Part shown: positions 59,148 to 64,000 of the stretch, one piece after another
How the letters are laid out: each line of letters begins with the position of its first letter
How positions within the stretch are numbered: position 1 is the first letter of the stretch
NCBI GenBank assembly: GCA_963832835.1
Contig: CAWHVD010000001.1
Coordinates: 682,001 to 746,000 of the forward strand
DNA from: CAVPKN01 sp963832835
Lineage (GTDB): Bacteria; Chlamydiota; Chlamydiia; Chlamydiales; JAAKFR01
Length of the DNA: 64,000 nt
Direction of reading: 5' to 3'
The notes under the pieces: generated by a model
What the model saw: the letters and a program-made list of their open reading frames with translations, nothing else
Told to the model about the DNA's origin: nothing
The model's database searches: none
Program-made: the position numbers and the translations under genes

Positions 59148-59738
59148 ATGCTTTTTCTTATTATAGACACCAGTACTGATAAATCCCTCATCCTATTTTC
59201 AAATGGGGTTCATGTGCTTTTAAAAATTTTACTGCCTATGGGTGCTCAAAGCTCCCGCTACTTAATGAGTTCGATTGAGTCGGGTCTCAAACAGCTCCAG
59301 CTTCACCCCTCTGCTCTTAAAGCGATTGCAGTTTCGGTAGGCCCTGGGTCCTATACAGGGATTCGAGTGGGGGCAGCTGTGGCTAAGGGGCTTGCTTTTC
59401 CAGGCGGCTTACCCCTTGTGGGGTTCTGCTCGCTTTCAGGTTTTGTTTCTCCCCAAGAGGGAAAATTTTCCTCACTCATCGACGCCCGTATTGGGGGCGC
59501 TTATGCACTCTTACAGGAGAGAAAAGGTGAAGAAGTGATCCATCACTCAATACCACGTCTGGTCTCGAATGAAGAATTGCCCGCCTATCTTGAAGGGTGG
59601 CCTCCAATAGCCGGACCCCATATCGATTACCCCGATGCGGGTCATTTAGCCCGTTTAGTCACCCAGCAACTTTCGGAGAATCCAACTTCTACCGACTTGG
59701 AGCTCATTTATTTGCGAACGCCTAGCTATTCATCATAG
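59148..59738 (+). CDS. tsaB: tRNA threonylcarbamoyladenosine protein TsaB
   Basis: Partner of TsaD in making t6A37 on tRNA. The 196-residue protein starts MLFLIIDTSTDKSLILF and contains VSVGPGSYTGIRVGAAVAKG, the YeaZ signature. The open frame starts at 59106 but the family begins at 59148. Short for the family, as in Chlamydia CT343 position next to lon. Confidence 0.9.
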   Translation: MLFLIIDTSTDKSLILFSNGVHVLLKILLPMGAQSSRYLMSSIESGLKQLQLHPSALKAIAVSVGPGSYTGIRVGAAVAKGLAFPGGLPLVGFCSLSGFVSPQEGKFSSLIDARIGGAYALLQERKGEEVIHHSIPRLVSNEELPAYLEGWPPIAGPHIDYPDAGHLARLVTQQLSENPTSTDLELIYLRTPSYSS

Positions 59739-59782
59739 AGCGAGAAAGAAATTTAATGAAAATTTAGTGCAATTTAGATATA

Positions 59783-59945
59783 ACACCATTTCCAGAAAAT
59801 AAAGTCACAAATTGGCACTGTATAACACGCCATTTTTGAACGATCCTTTCTCGCTTAGGTGCAAAAACATAGGCTTCGAAACGATCATCCAAATCTGTCA
59901 TGTTACCCAGTACCACTTCATGAATTTAGTTTCTGGAAATGGTAT
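59783..59945 (+). mobile_element. 163-bp MITE-like element, copy 5
   Basis: Full-length, in the orientation of copy 1, between tsaB and the Inc-like cluster. The left end has one changed base (ACACC for ATACC). Confidence 0.9.
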
Positions 59946-60139
59946 AAGAGGTATCTTGAGGGAACTGCAAAACTCCCTTTGGGACCAAATGCGCCCTTTT
60001 GACACCGGATTTGGATTTCTTGCAACTAGCCTATGGCCAACAGGAGATGTCGATTTGCAAGAAACCAAACCGACGCCAAAATCATCAACTTTGGCCCTCA
60101 AAGCGAGTTTTGCAACTCTCTCTTTTAACTGTAGGTTTT

Positions 60140-60571
60140 ATGGCTACTATTCAAGCAAACGGTTCGGTTGTTCACTACTTTGAACAACCATCTATCTCGA
60201 GTCCGTGTGTTACGGCTATAGTCATTTGTTCGGCTATGGCTGTGGCTGTCTTAGTAATAGGTGTGCTTGCCCTTCTGCATGCGCGTGGGGTTGTAAATTG
60301 TGGGTCTATCGGCTCCATTCCTCCACAAGGAGCTCGTGCATTTTTAGTTTTAGGAGGGGCATGCTTGCTCCTTATGATCTCCGTATATCCTGTTTACCGA
60401 ATGCTCTCTTATAGGCCCCCCTCCTATACGCCACTTGGAGATCGTACAATTCACATAAACCGTGGTTGGACTCGAGAAACCCGCTCTTTTGTAGATGTGG
60501 CCCAGGCCCAATACGTTATGAAGGGATTAGAAAATGAAAATATCAAACGCTCAGATACGATTCGCTTATAG
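60140..60571 (+). CDS. Inc-like membrane protein, paralogue 1
   Basis: A 143-residue protein. Residues 24-48 (VTAIVICSAMAVAVLVIGVLA) and about 67-85 (FLVLGGACLLLMIS) are hydrophobic and bracket the shared loop VVNCGSIGSIPPQG. The loop recurs in two neighbours (VLDCRPLGAISWGG, ILNCGPIGCIPTEG), so all three are paralogues. Its soluble tail is short. The earlier Met codons in the open frame (59999) lie in the flanking repeat-rich DNA; 60140 is preferred. Confidence 0.65.
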   Translation: MATIQANGSVVHYFEQPSISSPCVTAIVICSAMAVAVLVIGVLALLHARGVVNCGSIGSIPPQGARAFLVLGGACLLLMISVYPVYRMLSYRPPSYTPLGDRTIHINRGWTRETRSFVDVAQAQYVMKGLENENIKRSDTIRL

Positions 60572-60580
60572 CGAGGATAT

Positions 60581-61342
60581 ATGAACGCACTTTCAAGCAC
60601 GGCCGAGAAACAAATTCAATATCACCCAGGTGTCTGTGATGGTCCCGTAATCGCCGGTTTAATGCCTGTGGCTATAGTCTGCGTGACAGTTTTGGTTGTA
60701 GGTATACTTGCTAACTTGCATGCACAGGGGGTCTTAGATTGCAGGCCCCTGGGCGCTATCTCGTGGGGGGGGAGTGTTGCACTGCTAGTAGTAGGTGGGT
60801 GGTTTCTATTCAGTCTAATATGTGCGACGTGCAGTATTACCGCACGGCATTATAATGTAAAATTCTCAGAAAGTGATTCTGAATGGACTCCCAAAAAGAA
60901 CCTGCTCAATAGCTATACATTTTTAGGAAGCAGTATATCGGTGACCCAAGAGCACGGGTCTCAAGAAATGCATCTGTTTCCAAGTGAGATGAATGCGCAT
61001 GAGTATATCGATAAATTAATAGAAAAAAATTACTGCCAACACAGCAAGCTCGCTGCTGAAACGGGAGCAACGATCCATAAACATGTGGAAGACTCACCAG
61101 TTCATCTAACATTAGATACTTTTATTGAATATATTCTTGATGTTGAGCCCTGGGAAAGAGCTTTCCAAGGATTGCCGCCTGAGGAAAATGCATATGCCTT
61201 CTATAGCCATGAGATTACAGCTCCTGTTCCTCAAGATGTGACCCTATACAGCGTCCTGTCTCATGTCGGTGGAGAGCGGGCCATCCATTTCTTTATGAAT
61301 CAAGCACTGGCTCGGGAATACATATTGACCTTGGGTGCATAG
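60581..61342 (+). CDS. Inc-like membrane protein, paralogue 2
   Basis: A 253-residue protein nine bases after paralogue 1, so probably co-transcribed. Two adjacent helices (about 28-48 and 62-85) around the LHAQGVLDCRPLGAI loop, then a cytosolic tail of 160 residues that matches paralogue 3 over its length (FLGSSISVTQEHGSQEMHLF against FGNTVFVTQSDGNQEVHHF; TLYSVL against TIYSVL; HFFMNQA against HLFMTLDGA). The bilobed hydrophobic domain plus long soluble tail is the Inc layout. Confidence 0.7.
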   Translation: MNALSSTAEKQIQYHPGVCDGPVIAGLMPVAIVCVTVLVVGILANLHAQGVLDCRPLGAISWGGSVALLVVGGWFLFSLICATCSITARHYNVKFSESDSEWTPKKNLLNSYTFLGSSISVTQEHGSQEMHLFPSEMNAHEYIDKLIEKNYCQHSKLAAETGATIHKHVEDSPVHLTLDTFIEYILDVEPWERAFQGLPPEENAYAFYSHEITAPVPQDVTLYSVLSHVGGERAIHFFMNQALAREYILTLGA

Positions 61343-61370
61343 GATGTGCTTTTCAGGGGTGTAGGAACTT

Positions 61371-61503
61371 ATACCATTTCCAGAAAATAAAGTCACAAAT
61401 TGGCACTGTATAACACGCCATTTTTGAATGATCCTTTCTCGCTTAGGTGCAAAAACACAGGCTTCGAAACGATCATCCAAATCTGTCATGTCACCCAGCG
61501 CCA
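61371..61503 (+). mobile_element. 163-bp MITE-like element, copy 6 (3' truncated)
   Basis: The first 133 bases match copy 1, then the sequence jumps at CAGCGCCAATT into TATTTCTTTACGAGCCC, the same 17-mer that follows the MITE at lpxK. The terminal inverted repeat at the right is therefore lost. The remaining gap to the next gene (61523-61611) holds AT-rich DNA. Confidence 0.85.
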
Positions 61504-61505
61504 AT

Positions 61506-61522
61506 TATTTCTTTACGAGCCC
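61506..61522 (+). repeat. 17-base transposon-end remnant beside MITE copy 6
   Basis: TATTTCTTTACGAGCCC, identical to the right end of the element at lpxK (22384-22400). Its direct adjacency to a MITE here and at lpxK implies that the same composite element once inserted here and lost its left part. Confidence 0.6.
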
Positions 61523-61611
61523 CAAGGAGACTCTTTGAGTTCTTAATGGAAATTTAATGTGCTTTTGGGTATTATGTGTTTGTGTAAAACGTTTTACGGA
61601 TAATTTTCATT

Positions 61612-62403
61612 ATGAATGCTCTTCCCCAAGATAGCGCGAGAAAAATTCATTATCATATAGGTTCCTTTGTGTGTCCCTATCTCTCGACACTTGTTGTCGC
61701 CGCAGCGGCTACAACAGCCTTGGTGGTAGGCGTACTGGCTTTGTTGCACTCACATGACATTTTGAATTGTGGCCCGATCGGCTGTATCCCTACGGAAGGA
61801 AGCTATACGTTGTTGGCAGGCAGTGGCGTGTTGTTATTGGCAGTTGCTGTGGCACTGAAGGTCATTTGCGATCGCAAAGACAAACTTATAAAATCCCATG
61901 CATCGATGTATGATCCTGCGTGGTATCCAGCAAAAGCCCCTCCTTCTACCTTTGCAATCTTTGGTAATACAGTTTTTGTGACCCAAAGTGATGGTAATCA
62001 AGAGGTTCATCATTTTTCGCCAAATGATGAGCTCAACAAGTACGTGTGCTCTTTAGGAGATCATAAGGTGCAGTTCTGTAGCAAACTCGAGATTGAAACA
62101 GGAGCTGAGGTCCATTTTCATGAAAAAAATCTCGAAGAACATAGGCGGCTCCAATCATTTGTCATGTTCTTAAAAGACTTTAAATCCTGGAAAAATAAGT
62201 TCAAAGACATGCGGCAAGCTGGTAAGGACCACGAGCTCTGTCAGCTGGGGTATATCTCGGAATTTGGGCCAATTCACTTCACAGACCGGACCATTTACAG
62301 TGTCTTGCAGATCGATCCAAGCGGAAAGAAGACTATCCATCTTTTTATGACATTGGACGGTGCTCAAGCATATATGACACCTGACAAAATTCTACTGACC
62401 TAA
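61612..62403 (+). CDS. Inc-like membrane protein, paralogue 3
   Basis: A 263-residue protein, ATG at 61612 behind a TTTTCATT leader. Two helices at about 25-47 (LVVAAAATTALVVGVLALLH) and 65-87 (YTLLAGSGVLLLAVAVALKV) flank ILNCGPIGCIPTEG. The soluble tail shares blocks with paralogue 2 and is highly charged. It is probably exported by type III secretion and inserted in the vacuole membrane, by analogy with Inc proteins. Confidence 0.7.
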   Translation: MNALPQDSARKIHYHIGSFVCPYLSTLVVAAAATTALVVGVLALLHSHDILNCGPIGCIPTEGSYTLLAGSGVLLLAVAVALKVICDRKDKLIKSHASMYDPAWYPAKAPPSTFAIFGNTVFVTQSDGNQEVHHFSPNDELNKYVCSLGDHKVQFCSKLEIETGAEVHFHEKNLEEHRRLQSFVMFLKDFKSWKNKFKDMRQAGKDHELCQLGYISEFGPIHFTDRTIYSVLQIDPSGKKTIHLFMTLDGAQAYMTPDKILLT

Positions 62404-62477
62404 CGCCCTGAGCTCATCTTGAAAAGATGCAACTCCCTCGTCAATATTCTAGCAAATAGGTATAATCCGCTTCTTAT

Positions 62478-63089
62478 ATGGAAGTTTTGCTCGAGATCGA
62501 CATTTTTTCCCTATGGCTCACTAAGTATGGGAGTTTTGTCCTATTCTTTCTGTTGTCTCTAGGAATTCTTGCACTGCCCATTCCAGAGGAGACCCTGATG
62601 GTGATGTCGGGTGTTTTGATGAGCAAAGGAAAGCTCAGTATCCCGATGACTATTTTTTTCTGCTATACAGGGGCTATGGCGGGCATTACGACAAGTTACC
62701 TTTTGGGCCGCACAGCTGGGCATTATCTTTTGATCAAATATGGTCGGTGGGTCGGTATTACTGCTGCAAGGCTAGAAAAAGCCCATGAGTGGTTCGCTCG
62801 CTTTGGAAAATGGCTGCTTGTTATTGGTTATTTTATTCCCGGTGTCCGCCATTTTACTGGCTTTTCGGCAGGGACAACGACGATGCGCTATCCTCAATTC
62901 GCCCTTTTTGCCTATAGTGGAGCGATCCTGTGGGTTTCTCTTTTCCTCTCGATCGGATATTTTTTAGGGGGCTATTGTCTCGATTGTTACGAAAAATTAG
63001 AGACAATTGACCTGATCAGCATCGCCTTTCTTGTGATTGCCGTGATTGTAACTATTTTAATCATTCGCAGGCGCTCTCTTAAAGGTTGA
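62478..63089 (+). CDS. DedA-family membrane protein
   Basis: A 203-residue SNARE-associated/DedA protein with about five hydrophobic segments. Family features: PIPEETLMVMSGVLMSKGKL near the N-terminus and IGYFIPGVRHFTGFSAGTT with the conserved Arg, near 115-135. DedA proteins take part in recycling of undecaprenyl phosphate and membrane homeostasis. Followed by rpsU after 67 bases. Confidence 0.9.
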   Translation: MEVLLEIDIFSLWLTKYGSFVLFFLLSLGILALPIPEETLMVMSGVLMSKGKLSIPMTIFFCYTGAMAGITTSYLLGRTAGHYLLIKYGRWVGITAARLEKAHEWFARFGKWLLVIGYFIPGVRHFTGFSAGTTTMRYPQFALFAYSGAILWVSLFLSIGYFLGGYCLDCYEKLETIDLISIAFLVIAVIVTILIIRRRSLKG

Positions 63090-63156
63090 AACCTAATCCC
63101 GAGATTGTTAAAATCTCCTTCATTCTTATAGAAGAAACATAAGGACAACCCTAACT

Positions 63157-63333
63157 ATGCCCAGCGTGAAAGTTCGTATCGGAGAGACAATCGAGAAAGC
63201 TCTCAGAGCATTAAAAAAGAAATTAGACAAAGAAGGTGTGATGAAATCAGCAAAAGCGCATCGCTTTTACGATAAACCTTCTGTGAAAAAACGTGCAAAA
63301 TCCAAAGCAGCTGCCAAGTATCGCAACCGATGA
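63157..63333 (+). CDS. rpsU: 30S ribosomal protein S21
   Basis: A 58-residue basic protein (MPSVKVRIGETIEKALRALK at the start, KKRAKSKAAAKYRNR at the end), typical of S21 and needed for initiation. The stop overlaps a possible ATG of dnaJ at 63330. The RBS is AAGGACAACC about 10 bases upstream. The order rpsU-dnaJ is chlamydial. Confidence 0.95.
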   Translation: MPSVKVRIGETIEKALRALKKKLDKEGVMKSAKAHRFYDKPSVKKRAKSKAAAKYRNR

Positions 63334-63347
63334 GAGTAGATAAGCAA

Positions 63348-64000
63348 ATGGATTATTACGAAATCCTAGGTGTTGCCAAAGGTGCTTCAGACGAAGAGCT
63401 GAAAAAGGCTTATCGTCAAAAAGCACTCAAGTTCCACCCCGACAAAAACCCCGGAAACCCTGACGCTGAAGCCCATTTTAAAGAGGTTTCAGAGGCCTAT
63501 GAAGTTTTGGGGGATCCCAAGAAGCGAGAGATGTATGACCGCTATGGGAAAGAGGGGGTATTTGCCGGTGCAGGTGGCGGCGCAGGCCATCCCGGCTTTG
63601 GTTCGATGGATGAGGCGCTCCGCACCTTTATGGATGCTTTTGGTGGTGGCGGAGGAAATGGCGGAGAGTCAATCTTCGACACCCTTTTCGGTGGAATGGG
63701 AGGGGGAGGGCGCGGAGGTGGTGGACGTTCGCAGGCACGCCAAGGAGCCAGTAAGAAGGCGACGATCCGGATTTCGTTTGAAGAGGCGGCTCATGGGGCA
63801 GAAAAAGAGTTGCTTGTTACACGTAACGTGATTTGCAAAACCTGCCACGGGAGTGGCTCTGCTGCGGCAGACGGCGTGAAAACTTGTCCTCGCTGCGAAG
63901 GGGCGGGCCAAATTTTCCAGAGCCGTGGGTTTTTCAGTATGTCCTCTCCTTGTCCCCAGTGTGGAGGCGAGGGAAAGGTAGTCACAGATCCGTGCAGAGA
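63348..64000 (+). CDS. dnaJ: Chaperone DnaJ, 5' part (runs off the window)
   Basis: Co-chaperone of DnaK. J domain MDYYEILGVAKGASDEELKK, with HPD in KFHPDKNPGN, then a Gly/Phe-rich linker (GGGAGHPGFGS, FGGGGGNGG) and the beginning of the zinc-finger domain with CKTCHGSGS, CPRCEGAGQ and CPQCGGEGK. The window ends inside the finger; the C-terminal peptide-binding domain is missing only because of the edge. A start at 63330, overlapping the rpsU stop, would add six residues; the Met at 63348 matches the family N-terminus. Confidence 0.95.
   Translation, partial: MDYYEILGVAKGASDEELKKAYRQKALKFHPDKNPGNPDAEAHFKEVSEAYEVLGDPKKREMYDRYGKEGVFAGAGGGAGHPGFGSMDEALRTFMDAFGGGGGNGGESIFDTLFGGMGGGGRGGGGRSQARQGASKKATIRISFEEAAHGAEKELLVTRNVICKTCHGSGSAAADGVKTCPRCEGAGQIFQSRGFFSMSSPCPQCGGEGKVVTDPCR

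Overview
The window comes from a member of the Chlamydiales outside the classical Chlamydiaceae (an amoeba- or arthropod-associated 'environmental' chlamydia); I cannot fix the genus. Gene order supports this. The blocks rplU-rpmA-obgE with a zinc ABC transporter, ribE-nrdR-dksA-lspA, a transporter followed by a 2-oxoacid dehydrogenase E2 and then kdsD, UPF0158-dapF-clpP-glyA, the CT398-like zinc-ribbon protein, and ABC-F/xerC/rnz/lon/tsaB/rpsU/dnaJ are arranged as I recall them from Chlamydia. Genes that Chlamydiaceae lack (complete proBAC, isocitrate dehydrogenase, gmhA and an ADP-heptose adenylyltransferase, Dps, many eukaryote-like proteins, transposons) point to an environmental relative.

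Layout. 1-1.4 kb: two hypothetical proteins, one exported. 1.4-4.4 kb: proline synthesis (proC, proA, proB) on the minus strand. 4.5-8.5 kb: rplU, rpmA, obgE facing znuABC. 8.7-15.1 kb: tRNA-Ser, two possible Inc-like proteins, a Fic protein divergent from an amino-acid symporter with an array of operator-like boxes between them, Dps, a TnpB remnant and an outer-membrane barrel. 15.3-25.9 kb: an exported repeat protein, ribE, then a long plus-strand run of housekeeping genes. lpxK in that run has lost its native start to a nested transposon insertion. 26-33 kb: an outer-membrane protein, an AI-2E-family transporter, icd, kdsD and membrane proteins. 33-39.4 kb is accessory: a kinase-like protein, an F-box protein, and a membrane-anchored AAA+ ATPase gene split by an IS630-type element. 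39.4-47.2 kb: UPF0158, dapF, clpP, glyA, a coiled-coil zinc-ribbon protein, RNase P RNA, folE and an ABC-F ATPase. 47.2-52 kb: a transposase remnant and a 1499-residue protein combining a PARP catalytic domain, ankyrin repeats, a nucleotidyltransferase motif and kinesin-light-chain-type TPRs. 52-64 kb: xerC, rnz, a rhomboid protease, heptose adenylyltransferase, lon, tsaB, a cluster of three Inc-like paralogues, a DedA protein, rpsU and the start of dnaJ.

How it fits together. Most genes are housekeeping or envelope genes in compact operons, often with ATGA stop/start overlaps. Between them are islands that look aimed at the eukaryotic host: PARP/ANK/TPR, F-box, Fic and kinase-like proteins and possible inclusion-membrane proteins. 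The window is also rich in repeats. There are six copies of a 163-bp MITE-like element, an IS630 element, two transposase remnants and several long imperfect palindromes. The repeats concentrate in the same islands and in two places have remodelled a gene. All functional statements rest on reading the translated sequence by eye; no database search was run.
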